From the NCBI RefSeq assembly GCF_029945895.1, contig NZ_JAQSDL010000042.1, forward strand, positions 1 to 43,146: DNA of 43,146 bases, in the 5' to 3' direction. The notes under the pieces are model-generated. The model worked only from the letters and a program-made list of their open reading frames with translations, searched no databases and had not been told where the DNA came from. Origin of the DNA: Polaromonas sp. GTDB taxonomy: Bacteria > Pseudomonadota > Gammaproteobacteria > Burkholderiales > Burkholderiaceae_C. This document shows, piece after piece, positions 1 through 7,417 of this stretch. The position numbers and the translations under genes are program-made. How positions within the stretch are numbered: the first letter of the stretch is position 1; each line of letters starts with the position of its first letter.

Positions 1-444
1 CCTCCCCCCGCCCCTCCCTCGCCCCGCTGGGCGATGGCGGGGAGCTTCATTTGGCAACGTGTGCTGCACTCGCGTGCAAACATCTCCGCCGCTTGGCTCC
101 GACATGAGGCGCTACGCGCGTCATGTCTCCCCGTACCCGTATTGGATTTTTCTTCCCCTACCCGTCGGGCTGGGCCGAGGAGCGCAGGTAAAAGCGGATC
201 AGGGCTCGCGATTGTCTGAGGCGAAGCCGAGTTCGAGCGAGACCCCGCTTTTGCCGAGCACCGCAGGCTGCCCGTAGCGAAGCGGAGGGACCCAGACCAT
301 CGGGTCGCCTTTCTTTTCCTTAGGTTTCTTTGGCGAAGCAAAGAAAAGTAAGTCGCCCGCCGGGGCGAGTCCCGGCTTGCTGGCAAGCTATAAAAGTGAA
401 TCAATCCGCGACCCGATCCCCCTGCCACCCGTTATGCTCCCCCC
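1..444. other. Intergenic region upstream of thiL, no convincing gene
   Basis: I see no credible gene here; the short open frames are GC-driven and match no family I know. The region holds a repeat-like segment with a strong hairpin (listed separately) and a looser GC-rich stretch at 165-300 whose style (alternating gcgaag/gagcg runs) resembles intergenic repeats of Comamonadaceae. A short A+T-richer stretch at 388-410 just ahead of thiL could hold its promoter, but no clear -35/-10 pair stands out. Confidence 0.5.
303..358. repeat. Palindromic intergenic repeat-like element
   Basis: The core is a perfect 8-bp inverted repeat, TTTCTTTG (325-332) and CAAAGAAA (339-346), around a GCGAAG loop. 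It is framed by GGGTCGCC at 303-310 and the partly complementary AGTCGCCCG at 351-359. There is no T-run after the stem, so it is not a classic terminator. From memory, very similar segments recur between genes in Comamonadaceae genomes; only one copy is in this window, so the repeat status is inference. Confidence 0.5.
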
Positions 445-1419
445 ATGGGTGAATTCGACCTGATCGCGCGTTATTTCACACGTCCCACGACCCGCGCCGT
501 GCTGGGCGTCGGTGACGACTGCGCCCTGCTGCAGCCGGCCGCCGGCATGCAGATGGCCATTTCCTGCGACATGCTGGTCGAGGGCCGGCATTTTTTTCCG
601 GATGTGGACCCATTCACGCTGGGCCACAAGGCGCTGGCGGTCAACCTCAGCGACCTCGCGGCCTGCGGTGCGCGGCCGCTGGCCTTCACGCTGGCGCTGG
701 CCCTGCCGCGGGCCGACGAAGCCTGGCTCGCGGCGTTTTCGCGGGGCCTGTTCGCATTGGCCGATGCGCACGGCTGCGAACTGGTCGGCGGCGACACGAC
801 GCAAGGGCCTTTGACCATCTGCATCACCGTGTTCGGCGAGGTGCCGCGCGGGCAGGCGCTGCTGCGTTCGGGTGCGCGCGACGGCGACGATGTGTACGTC
901 AGCGGCACGCTCGGCGAGGCGCGGCTGGCACTGGAAGCACTGCGCGGCAGCATCGTCTTGCCGCATGAACGGCTGGCCGCAGCGCGCGATCGGCTGGAGC
1001 AGCCCACGCCGCGTGTGGCGCTGGGCCTGGCGTTGCGCGGCATTGCGACGGCAGCCATCGACGTGAGCGATGGCCTGCTCGGCGACCTGGCCCACATCCT
1101 GGAGGCGTCCGGCACCGGCGCCCGCATCGACACCTCGATTGCTATAAATTTGCTAGCTATTGGCGCAGATCCGGCAAGGGCTGAGGGCCATTTTTCCCAT
1201 GAAACCCGGCTGCGCTGCGTGCTGGCCGGCGGCGACGACTACGAACTGGTCTTCACCGCCCCGGTGTCAGCCCGCGCGGCGGTGCAGTCCGCGGCGCTGC
1301 AGGCGCAGACAGCGGTGACGCGCATCGGTGTCGTCGAACACCCGCCCGGCCTGCGGCTGATCGACGCCTCGGGCCATGCCGTACCGGGCCGCTACGCGTC
1401 CTTCGATCACTTCGCCTGA
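445..1419 (+). CDS. thiL: Thiamine-monophosphate kinase ThiL
   Basis: ThiL phosphorylates thiamine monophosphate to thiamine pyrophosphate with ATP, the last step of cofactor synthesis in the cytosol. The 324 residues carry the family motifs in order: GVGDDC (21-26), DMLVEGRHF (42-50), NLSDLAACGA (67-76), GGDTT (115-119), DVSDGLLGDL (206-215) and AGGDDYELVF (261-270). Length is typical. Residues 233-250 (1141-1194) are encoded by a copy of the dispersed family A repeat, in frame, in the variable loop between GARID and AGGDDYEL, so the gene looks functional. The 3' end overlaps the convergent tautomerase gene by 13 bp. In related bacteria thiL is usually next to pgpA; here about 2.6 kb separates them. 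Confidence 0.95.
   Translation: MGEFDLIARYFTRPTTRAVLGVGDDCALLQPAAGMQMAISCDMLVEGRHFFPDVDPFTLGHKALAVNLSDLAACGARPLAFTLALALPRADEAWLAAFSRGLFALADAHGCELVGGDTTQGPLTICITVFGEVPRGQALLRSGARDGDDVYVSGTLGEARLALEALRGSIVLPHERLAAARDRLEQPTPRVALGLALRGIATAAIDVSDGLLGDLAHILEASGTGARIDTSIAINLLAIGADPARAEGHFSHETRLRCVLAGGDDYELVFTAPVSARAAVQSAALQAQTAVTRIGVVEHPPGLRLIDASGHAVPGRYASFDHFA
1141..1194 (+). repeat. Dispersed repeat family A, copy 1 (inside thiL)
   Basis: Matches the family pattern GCTA(T/C)-short spacer-(A)TAGCT-N3-GCGC-about 12 nt-GGGCT-N4-GCCATTTTT. GGGCT lies at 1178-1182 and GGCCATTTTT at 1186-1195. This copy is translated as part of ThiL without breaking the frame. Confidence 0.8.
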
Positions 1420-1811
1420 ACCGGTGTGCGCTTGCGGGCCTGCTGCGTGCGTCCGCCATACCCCCAATCGGTGGCTGGCAGCTCCCGCACCACCACGTAA
1501 CTGGCTTCTTCCAGGGCGCCGCCCTCCGCGAGCTGGTGCTGCAGTTCGGCAAACGCCGCGCTGACAAATGCGGCTTTTTCCGCCACCGTGTTGGTGCCGG
1601 CCGTGATGCTGACCTCAAGCAGCGCGGTGGGCCGCTGCAGCTCGTCGCCACCGACATACCACTGTGCGGCCGGCAGGCCTTCGAAGATGACCGCCGTCAC
1701 CTCGCGCCGCTTGCCGAGCAGCTGCGCGGTCAGCGTGGTCAGCGCCTGGGCCATTTGCCGGTAACGGGCCGGGGTTTGCGGCGGCGCCACTTTCAGTGTC
1801 AAGGTGGGCAT
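1407..1811 (-). CDS. Tautomerase family protein (4-oxalocrotonate tautomerase superfamily)
   Basis: A 134-residue protein beginning MPTLTLKVAPP, so Met removal would leave the N-terminal proline that acts as general base in this superfamily. The C-terminal half (VRELPATDWGYGG) fits the two-domain or long-chain tautomerases. Such enzymes move protons in enol/keto substrates, often in aromatic breakdown; the substrate here cannot be named. I start at 1811 because this exposes the proline and because the stop of the small upstream gene is one base away (TGAGATG), which suggests translational coupling. It is probably co-transcribed with that gene and divergent from the LysR gene at 2121. Confidence 0.8.
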   Translation of the reverse strand: MPTLTLKVAPPQTPARYRQMAQALTTLTAQLLGKRREVTAVIFEGLPAAQWYVGGDELQRPTALLEVSITAGTNTVAEKAAFVSAAFAELQHQLAEGGALEEASYVVVRELPATDWGYGGRTQQARKRTPVQAK

Positions 1812-1812
1812 C

Positions 1813-1983
1813 TCAGGCCTCCCGGGGAAGTTGCAGCCTTGCCGGGCGGCGCAGGGCCTGAAGGCTGCGCCGGATGACATAGCGAAAGAAATCGTTGATC
1901 GCCTGCCGGCGCAAGGCCTCGGCCTGGCGCTTCGCTGCATCGTGCAGACGCTGGTAGCTGTCGTGGTGGAGATCGCTGTACAT
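1813..1983 (-). CDS. Small basic protein of unknown function upstream of the tautomerase
   Basis: A 56-residue product starting MYSDLHHDSYQRLHDAAK. It is rich in Arg, Ala and Gln, appears wholly helical, and carries no signal peptide or membrane segment. A good ribosome site (AAAGGAC) lies 6 bases before the ATG, and the stop is followed after one base by the tautomerase start. These two points make it a real gene despite its size. I do not recognise a named family. It might be a partner or stability factor of the tautomerase, but that is only suggested by the coupling. Confidence 0.65.
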   Translation of the reverse strand: MYSDLHHDSYQRLHDAAKRQAEALRRQAINDFFRYVIRRSLQALRRPARLQLPREA

Positions 1984-2070
1984 GGCGGGTCCTTTCGTTA
2001 CGTGTAGCGGGTGCTGGCAACTGTAGGCAAGGCCTCGCCTGCGGGAAACAGCGTGACAGGCAATTGGGTT

Positions 2071-2085
2071 TTGCATGCGCTGCAA
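2071..2085. promoter_or_regulatory. Candidate LysR-type operator between the tautomerase operon and its LysR gene
   Basis: TTGCATGCGCTGCAA is a perfect 5-bp dyad (TTGCA-N5-TGCAA) that contains the T-N11-A arrangement typical of LysR-regulator sites. It is 36 bp ahead of the LysR start and about 90 bp ahead of the divergent small gene. The link to this regulator is inference. Confidence 0.45.
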
Positions 2086-2120
2086 AGGCAGGGACAGCCG
2101 CGGCTGGTTACCATGGCGCC

Positions 2121-3050
2121 ATGCGCGACCTCAGCTTCGACGACATGCACCTGTTTGCCCGCGTGGCCGAGCTCGGCACACTCTCGGCGGTGGCGCGCGA
2201 GCGCGATGTCCCGGTGAGCCAGGTCTCGCGCACACTGGCGCGCATCGAAAAGGCCTGCGGCGCGCGGCTGATCCACCGCTCCACCCACGGCCTGACTCCG
2301 ACCGCCGAAGGCCACACCTTTTTGCAATACTGCCGCCGCCTGACCGGTACGCTGGACGAGCTGGAGGGCGAGTTTGCCAGCCAGTCGCGCCAGGCCAGCG
2401 GCTGGGTGCGGGTGGCGGCCAGCACGGTGGTGGCCGAGTACCTGCTGATCCCCAGCTTCGAGAGCCTGCACGCGCGCCACCCCAGGCTGTGTGTGGAACT
2501 GCAGGTTGAAGACAGGCTGGTCGACATGGCGCACGACGGCATCGACATTGCCATCCGCACCGGCACGCCGACGACCGACACGGTGGTGGCGCGGCAGCTC
2601 GGCACGCTGGGCCGCAAGCTGTACGCCACGCCGGGCTACCTGCAGGCCCACGGCACACCCCGCCATCCGGACGAGCTGCACCAGCACCGCCTGATCACCA
2701 ACAGCACGGTGACCATGCTCAACCGCTGGCCTTTCATCGTCAAGGGTGAACCCAGTGTGGTGGTGGCCGAAGGGCAGTGGCGTTCGGGCAGCACCGGCAT
2801 CACCGCGCAGCTGGCGCTGCACGGCCTCGGCATCTCGCGTTTTGCCACCGTGGTGGCCGAGCCCCTGGTGCGGCGCGGCTTGCTGGTGCCGGTGCTGCCC
2901 GAATTTGTCGATGAACAGCCCAGCCCGATTTACGCCGTCACGCTGACAAGCCGGCACCGCCTGCCCAAAATCAGGGCCTGCCTCGACCACTGGGCCGGCT
3001 GGTTTGCCCAGGCCGGGGGCGCGCAGCCCGCTGCGGGTATAACCCCCTGA
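2121..3050 (+). CDS. LysR-family transcriptional regulator
   Basis: A 309-residue regulator. The N-terminal winged helix-turn-helix is at residues 1-60 (MRDLSFDDMHLFARVAELG, then LSAVARERDVPVSQVSRTLARIE). The effector-binding domain starts near residue 90 (VRVAASTVVAEYLLIPSF) and contains IDIAIRTG, as in the CrgA/DmlR-like group. I start at 2121 because it gives the standard LysR N-terminus; a longer in-frame start would add a non-conserved tail. It is divergent from the tautomerase pair and shares one base with the hydrolase gene downstream (TGATG), so it likely controls both. The effector is unknown. Confidence 0.9.
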   Translation: MRDLSFDDMHLFARVAELGTLSAVARERDVPVSQVSRTLARIEKACGARLIHRSTHGLTPTAEGHTFLQYCRRLTGTLDELEGEFASQSRQASGWVRVAASTVVAEYLLIPSFESLHARHPRLCVELQVEDRLVDMAHDGIDIAIRTGTPTTDTVVARQLGTLGRKLYATPGYLQAHGTPRHPDELHQHRLITNSTVTMLNRWPFIVKGEPSVVVAEGQWRSGSTGITAQLALHGLGISRFATVVAEPLVRRGLLVPVLPEFVDEQPSPIYAVTLTSRHRLPKIRACLDHWAGWFAQAGGAQPAAGITP

Positions 3051-3937
3051 TGCAAGCCGACACACCCCTCGCCCCGCCCCCCGAAGTTGAGCGCCTGCTG
3101 GCCAGCGCCACCCGCCTCGAAACCCCCTGCGGCAGCGGCAGCATGGTCTGGCACTGCTGGCAGCCCGCACCGGCTGCGTCTGGCGCGACACACCTGCCGG
3201 TGGTGCTGTTGCACGGCGGCAGCGGCAGCTGGACCCACTGGCTGCGCAACATCGACGCGCTGGTGGGCAGCGGCCGTCAGGTGCTGGCCGCCGACCTGCC
3301 GGGTTTTGGCGACTCGGCGCTGCCCGCCACCGGCAACGACGCCGACGCGCTGGCCGCCCCGCTGCAGGCGGGTCTGCAAGTACTGCTGGGTGATGGTGCC
3401 TGCGACCTGGTGGCGTTTTCCTTCGGCGGCATGGTCGCCGGTTTTCTGGCGGCACAGTGGCCGGCCCGCGTGGCGCGGCTGGTGCTGGTCGGCTCCCCCG
3501 GCCTGGGCGTGGCGTCGAGAAACACCGTCACACTCACGGCCTGGCGGCACCTGCCCGACCTGGCCGAACGCGAGGCCGTGCACCGCAAGAACCTCGCCGC
3601 GCTGATGCTCTACCGCCCCGAAGCCATCACCACCCTGGCGCTGCGGGTGCACAGCGACAACACGCTGCGCGACCGCATGAAGGGCCGCCGCCTGGCCTAC
3701 ACCGACGTGCTGGCGCGCACACTCGCTGGGGTGCGCTGTCCGGTGGACGCGATTTACGGCCGCGAAGACGCGCTGTACCGCGAACGGCAGGAAGCACTGG
3801 CGCTGGCCCTGCAGTCGGCGCCCCACTTTCGCGGCCTGCACTGGATAGACAACGCGGGGCACTGGGTGCAGTTCGAGCAGGCGCAGGCCTTTGATGCCGT
3901 GCTGCGGGCGGTGCTGGAAGAAAGCCTCACCCCTTGA
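3050..3937 (+). CDS. Alpha/beta-fold hydrolase
   Basis: A 295-residue hydrolase. The oxyanion-hole motif LLHGGSGSW (53-61) is followed by DLPGFGDSA (82-90), a nucleophile elbow AFSFGGM with Ser124, an acid candidate in YGRED and the catalytic His in NAGHWVQFE near the C-terminus. The elbow lacks the first glycine of GxSxG, a common variation. There is no signal peptide, so it is cytosolic. Its ATG overlaps the stop of the LysR gene, so the two are translated together. Members cleave esters or C-C bonds in ring-cleavage products; a role beside the tautomerase in breakdown of an aromatic compound is possible but unproven. Confidence 0.85.
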   Translation: MQADTPLAPPPEVERLLASATRLETPCGSGSMVWHCWQPAPAASGATHLPVVLLHGGSGSWTHWLRNIDALVGSGRQVLAADLPGFGDSALPATGNDADALAAPLQAGLQVLLGDGACDLVAFSFGGMVAGFLAAQWPARVARLVLVGSPGLGVASRNTVTLTAWRHLPDLAEREAVHRKNLAALMLYRPEAITTLALRVHSDNTLRDRMKGRRLAYTDVLARTLAGVRCPVDAIYGREDALYRERQEALALALQSAPHFRGLHWIDNAGHWVQFEQAQAFDAVLRAVLEESLTP

Positions 3938-3940
3938 AAC

Positions 3941-3995
3941 GCTATGAAAAACATAGCTGGTTGCGCACATCCGCATTGGGCTGCGTGCCATTTTT
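3941..3995 (+). repeat. Dispersed repeat family A, copy 2
   Basis: GCTATG, ATAGCT (3953-3958), TTGCGC, GGGCT (3978-3982), then GTGCCATTTTT. It lies 3 bp after the hydrolase stop and about 50 bp ahead of pgpA. Confidence 0.8.
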
Positions 3996-4044
3996 ACGCA
4001 TGAAATAAAATCGCTGTGCCCCCAGCGCACCCGCTCCACACACC

Positions 4045-4593
4045 ATGCCCCCACTCAACGAAACCCCTGCCTTTCCGGGCGTGCCGAACCCGGCGCCGCC
4101 GCGCCGGCCCACGGCCCGCTTCATGCTGGCGCACCCGGCGCACCTGCTGGCGCTGGGCTTCGGCTCGGGCCTGAGCCCGGTGGCGCCCGGCACGGCCGGC
4201 ACCTTGTGGGCCTGGCTGGCCTGGCTGGCGATCGCGCCCTGGCTCACAGCGCCGCAGATGGGGCTGCTGATTGCCGTGGCCACGCTGCTGGGCTGGTGGG
4301 CCAGCACGGTGACGGCCAGAAACATGGGCGTGGCCGACCCCGGCAGCATCGTCTGGGACGAAGTCGTGGCCTTCTGGCTCGTCCTCTGGCTGGTGATGCC
4401 GGCGGGGCTGTGGGCCCAGCTCGCGGCCTTTGTGCTGTTCCGCTTTTTTGACGCAGTGAAGTTCGGCCCCATGGCCTGGGCCGACCGGACCTTCAAGGGG
4501 TTTGGCTGGCGTGGCGGTTTCGGCATCATGTTCGACGACTTCGCGGCGGCGTTCTGCACGCTGCTGGTGATGGCCGCGTGGAGGTTCTGGTGA
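4045..4593 (+). CDS. pgpA: Phosphatidylglycerophosphatase A
   Basis: PgpA removes phosphate from phosphatidylglycerol phosphate in the inner membrane, giving phosphatidylglycerol. The 182-residue protein has the signature GSGLSPVAPGTAGTL near residue 40, the acidic DPGSIVWDEVVAFWL near 100 and DRTFKGFGWRGGFGIMFDD near 150, with several hydrophobic membrane segments. The first 25 residues form a proline-rich tail; a later start at the Met in ARFMLAHPAH is possible. The stop overlaps the pncC start by four bases (GTGA). Confidence 0.93.
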   Translation: MPPLNETPAFPGVPNPAPPRRPTARFMLAHPAHLLALGFGSGLSPVAPGTAGTLWAWLAWLAIAPWLTAPQMGLLIAVATLLGWWASTVTARNMGVADPGSIVWDEVVAFWLVLWLVMPAGLWAQLAAFVLFRFFDAVKFGPMAWADRTFKGFGWRGGFGIMFDDFAAAFCTLLVMAAWRFW

Positions 4594-5114
4594 ACCCCGT
4601 GTCACTACCAAAACAGGAGCTGCCTGCGCCCGCCCTTGTGGGGCTGCTGGCAGATTTGCTTGTCAAAAACGGCTGGCGGCTGGCCAGCGCCGAAAGCTGC
4701 ACCGGCGGTTTGATCAGCGCCGCCTGCACCGACCTGGCGGGTTCCAGCAACTGGTTTGAGCGCGGCTTTGTCACCTACTCCAACGAGGCCAAGACCGACA
4801 TGCTGGGCGTGGACGCGGCACTGATCACGGCGCACGGCGCGGTCAGCGAAGAAGTCGCACGCGCCATGGCGCTGGGCGCCATCGGGCATTCAAAAGCGCA
4901 GGTCGCTGTGGCGGTGACCGGTGTGGCCGGCCCCACCGGCGGCAGCCGCGCCAAACCGGTAGGCACCGTGTGGTTCGGTTTCATGGTGGACGGCCGGCTC
5001 AGCAGCGAGATGAGCCACTTCGGCGGCGACCGCGCGGCCGTGCGGTCGGCCACCGTGCACCATGCGCTGCAGCGGCTGCTGCAACTGATGCAACCGCCGG
5101 CCGACGCGCCATAA
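4590..5114 (+). CDS. pncC: Nicotinamide-nucleotide amidohydrolase PncC (CinA C-terminal domain)
   Basis: A single-domain CinA-C protein of 174 residues that deamidates nicotinamide mononucleotide to nicotinate mononucleotide in pyridine nucleotide recycling. Visible motifs are ASAESCTGGLISA, the FVTYSNEAK region and the glycine-rich VTGVAGPTGGS. I chose the GTG at 4590 because a strong ribosome site, GGAGG (4580-4584), sits five bases upstream and because this gives the four-base GTGA overlap with pgpA; a GTG at 4578 is also in frame but would overlap that ribosome site. pgpA-pncC is a common pair in betaproteobacteria. Confidence 0.93.
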   Translation: MNPVSLPKQELPAPALVGLLADLLVKNGWRLASAESCTGGLISAACTDLAGSSNWFERGFVTYSNEAKTDMLGVDAALITAHGAVSEEVARAMALGAIGHSKAQVAVAVTGVAGPTGGSRAKPVGTVWFGFMVDGRLSSEMSHFGGDRAAVRSATVHHALQRLLQLMQPPADAP

Positions 5115-5123
5115 AGCTGCCCC

Positions 5124-6284
5124 TCATGTCTTGATGAGGTGGGCCTGCACCCCACGCCGCGGCGAGGGACCCACCTGCGGCGCAAACCCCAACCTGGCCC
5201 ACATCTGCACCGTGTACCGCGGCGGCGGTGCCTCCAGCAGGGCGTGAATGTCGGCATAGGGCCTGGCCTGTTCGGGGTACTCCTGCAGCGCCTGCGACAG
5301 CGGCTGCATGGCCAGGCCCAGCGCCGTTGCCGCCAGCTGCGCACGCACATAGGCCCGGCCGGCGTTGACCTGCGTCGCGCGTCCGTTGCCTTCGGTCACC
5401 ATCCAGAAAAACGCCGGCGTTGCAGCGATCTTCGCATTGAAGTCCTTGATCTGACCGGTGGTGGCCGTGTCGTCCGGCGCCGGCGCCTTGCTGCGGTCGA
5501 ACAGGCCCAGCGCCGCCAGCGCACGCACCATGGGCGTGTTGATGGTGAGGCCGTCGCGGTGCTCGGCAATTTCGCGCGGGCCGACACGCAGCACTTTGAA
5601 GGATTCCATGATGGTGCGCGGCGTCACCAGCTCGATGCGCCAGGCCTGCATGGCGATGGCGCGATGCCGCTGCATCAGCTCTGGCTGGCCGGTTCCGACA
5701 AAACCGGTGCGCACCGGGTGCGGCGCAACGCTGGCGGCTATCGCCCGCAGCGCCTCCGGGGACGGCTCGCGCATCGCATAGGCTTCGCGGTTGGTGTGCC
5801 GTCTGAGGATCTGCGCAAACAGCGGGTCCGGCTGCACGGCGGCATCTGCGCTCAGGCGGATGCGGGCCACCGGACGTTGGTCCAGCGCAACCGGGCCAAA
5901 CTCGCCTTGCGGAAACAGCGTGATGTCGGCGCGCAGGCCCTTCTGCCTTGCGGCGATGTCCAGCAGTTCCAGAAAGGTGCCGTGGCTCATCATGATCTGA
6001 CGCGACAGCGGGTCGGTCTCGGGCAGGAGGCGCGTGAGGTCGCAGTACAGCGTGATCTCGCCGGACTGGCGCAGGTCCACCAGCCAGGACTGCAGGTTGT
6101 GCGAATGCGGCGCCAGAATCGCATGGCTGAGGATCCAGTGGCGCACGTCGGCAGTGTCGGCCGCAGGGCCGCGCCAAGGCGCAATCGCCTCGGGCGGCAG
6201 CTCGGATGAGCAGCCGGCCAGACTGGCGCTGGCGCCCAGCACCGCGCCGCCGCCGGCCAGGCGCACAAAGTTTCTGCGGTTCAT
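5124..6284 (-). CDS. Tat-dependent lipoprotein, Acg-like FMN-binding nitroreductase-fold oxidoreductase
   Basis: A 386-residue protein whose first 25 residues combine a twin-arginine signal (RRNFVRLAGG, Arg3-Arg4) with a lipobox LAGC (Cys25). It should be exported folded, with cofactor, and anchored to a membrane. The mature part resembles Acg-type FMN-binding oxidoreductases of the nitroreductase fold: WILSHAILAPHSHNLQSW, then a C-terminal part with ALGLAMQPLSQALQEYPE. The substrate is unknown. It is the second gene of a two-gene operon; its ATG overlaps the stop of the epimerase gene (ATGA). Confidence 0.8.
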   Translation of the reverse strand: MNRRNFVRLAGGGAVLGASASLAGCSSELPPEAIAPWRGPAADTADVRHWILSHAILAPHSHNLQSWLVDLRQSGEITLYCDLTRLLPETDPLSRQIMMSHGTFLELLDIAARQKGLRADITLFPQGEFGPVALDQRPVARIRLSADAAVQPDPLFAQILRRHTNREAYAMREPSPEALRAIAASVAPHPVRTGFVGTGQPELMQRHRAIAMQAWRIELVTPRTIMESFKVLRVGPREIAEHRDGLTINTPMVRALAALGLFDRSKAPAPDDTATTGQIKDFNAKIAATPAFFWMVTEGNGRATQVNAGRAYVRAQLAATALGLAMQPLSQALQEYPEQARPYADIHALLEAPPPRYTVQMWARLGFAPQVGPSPRRGVQAHLIKT

Positions 6285-7321
6285 GAAGCGGTCCTTTCAA
6301 AAGCCTGCCTTGAGACCGTAAGCTCTTTCGCAGGAACCGCCTTGCGCAAAGTCAACAGGCCCAGCTCGGCCAGCGCCGCTCGCAACGCCTCGGCAAACGG
6401 CGTGTGCGGCTCGGCCCCGGTCAGGGCCGCCATGCGGGTGTTGACCAACGCGTGCGGCGTGTGCCACTGGTAACGCATTTCACACAGCGCCGCGATTTTC
6501 GGCAACACCAGGCCCAGCGCCCGCATCATGGGCCAGGACAGGGAGCCGGTGTGCAGCTTTCCGCCGGCGGGCAGCCAGCCGCGCTCCCAGGCGATATCGG
6601 TCAGTGCATCGGTCCAGTCCTGGCCGGTGAGGCTGTAGCCGGCAAAGTGCAGGGTCTCGAAGGCCGGCAGCCGGTGCCGCTGTCCGGCCACCGTCACAAA
6701 ACTGCGCGCCATGTCGGGCAGCCAGGCCCAGGCCGTCGGCACGTTCAGGGGACCGGGGTAGGTGAACCTGCCGCGCCGGATGTCCTTGACCATCACTTCG
6801 TCCAGCCACGAACCGCTGCCGCTGCCAAAAAAGTCGCCGCCGCGAATCACCACCGCCTTCATGCGGCCGTCCTGCGTGGCTGCGCGCACCTGCGCCTCGC
6901 TGTCCATGCGCATGTGTCCCTTGAAGGTGCTGGCCGCCTGCGCCGTGTCTTCGCGCAGCAGCGGCGGCATGGTCGCGCCAAAGTTGTAGACGCTGGCCGG
7001 CAGCATCAGCAAGGCCCCGAGCTCCCGTGTCACGTCGATGGCCGCCTGCGTCAGCCCGGGCAGATCGCGGCGCCAGGCCCGGTGGGTGTAGACCGGACTC
7101 AGCCCCTGCACCACCACCGCAGCGCCGTGTGCAGCCGATGCAAGCAGGGCGGTGTCGCCCGGCTGCGCTGGCAGCCACACCACACCGGGAATCACCGGGC
7201 CGCTGGCACCCGGGCGCAGCTGGGCGAACACCCGCCAGCCCGCCTGGGCAAAGGCGTGCGTGGCCGCCAGGCCAAATCGCCCACGGGCGCCGAGGATGAG
7301 AACAGTGGCAGGCTGGGTCAT
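6281..7321 (-). CDS. NAD(P)-dependent epimerase/dehydratase-like protein
   Basis: An extended short-chain dehydrogenase-like protein of 346 residues. The N-terminal nucleotide loop reads LILGARGRFG, a GxxGxxG variant, followed by a Rossmann pattern with MLPASVYNFG near residue 115. The usual YxxxK is not obvious, so it may be an atypical SDR that binds a nucleotide without classical catalysis. I start at 7321 because AGGAG lies six bases upstream. It is co-translated with the Tat lipoprotein and divergent from the LysR gene at 7418, which probably regulates the pair. Confidence 0.8.
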   Translation of the reverse strand: MTQPATVLILGARGRFGLAATHAFAQAGWRVFAQLRPGASGPVIPGVVWLPAQPGDTALLASAAHGAAVVVQGLSPVYTHRAWRRDLPGLTQAAIDVTRELGALLMLPASVYNFGATMPPLLREDTAQAASTFKGHMRMDSEAQVRAATQDGRMKAVVIRGGDFFGSGSGSWLDEVMVKDIRRGRFTYPGPLNVPTAWAWLPDMARSFVTVAGQRHRLPAFETLHFAGYSLTGQDWTDALTDIAWERGWLPAGGKLHTGSLSWPMMRALGLVLPKIAALCEMRYQWHTPHALVNTRMAALTGAEPHTPFAEALRAALAELGLLTLRKAVPAKELTVSRQAFERTAS

Positions 7322-7417
7322 GAAATTCTCCTGAAGAAAAGCGGTGGACATGGCGTGATTGTGGAAACCTGCCAGCTGTTCGACAATCCCCTGACACCTC
7401 ACATCAGGTATTCATCA

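Noticed and set aside
1..302. Small frames in the first 300 bases (e.g. 34-219, 59-277)
   Set aside because: Biased composition of a repeat-rich intergenic region, no ribosome sites and no recognisable protein features.
7358..7387. ATTGT...ACAAT inverted repeat between the epimerase-like gene and the LysR gene as operator
   Set aside because: Arms of five bases with a 20-bp spacer are likely by chance and do not fit the T-N11-A spacing.
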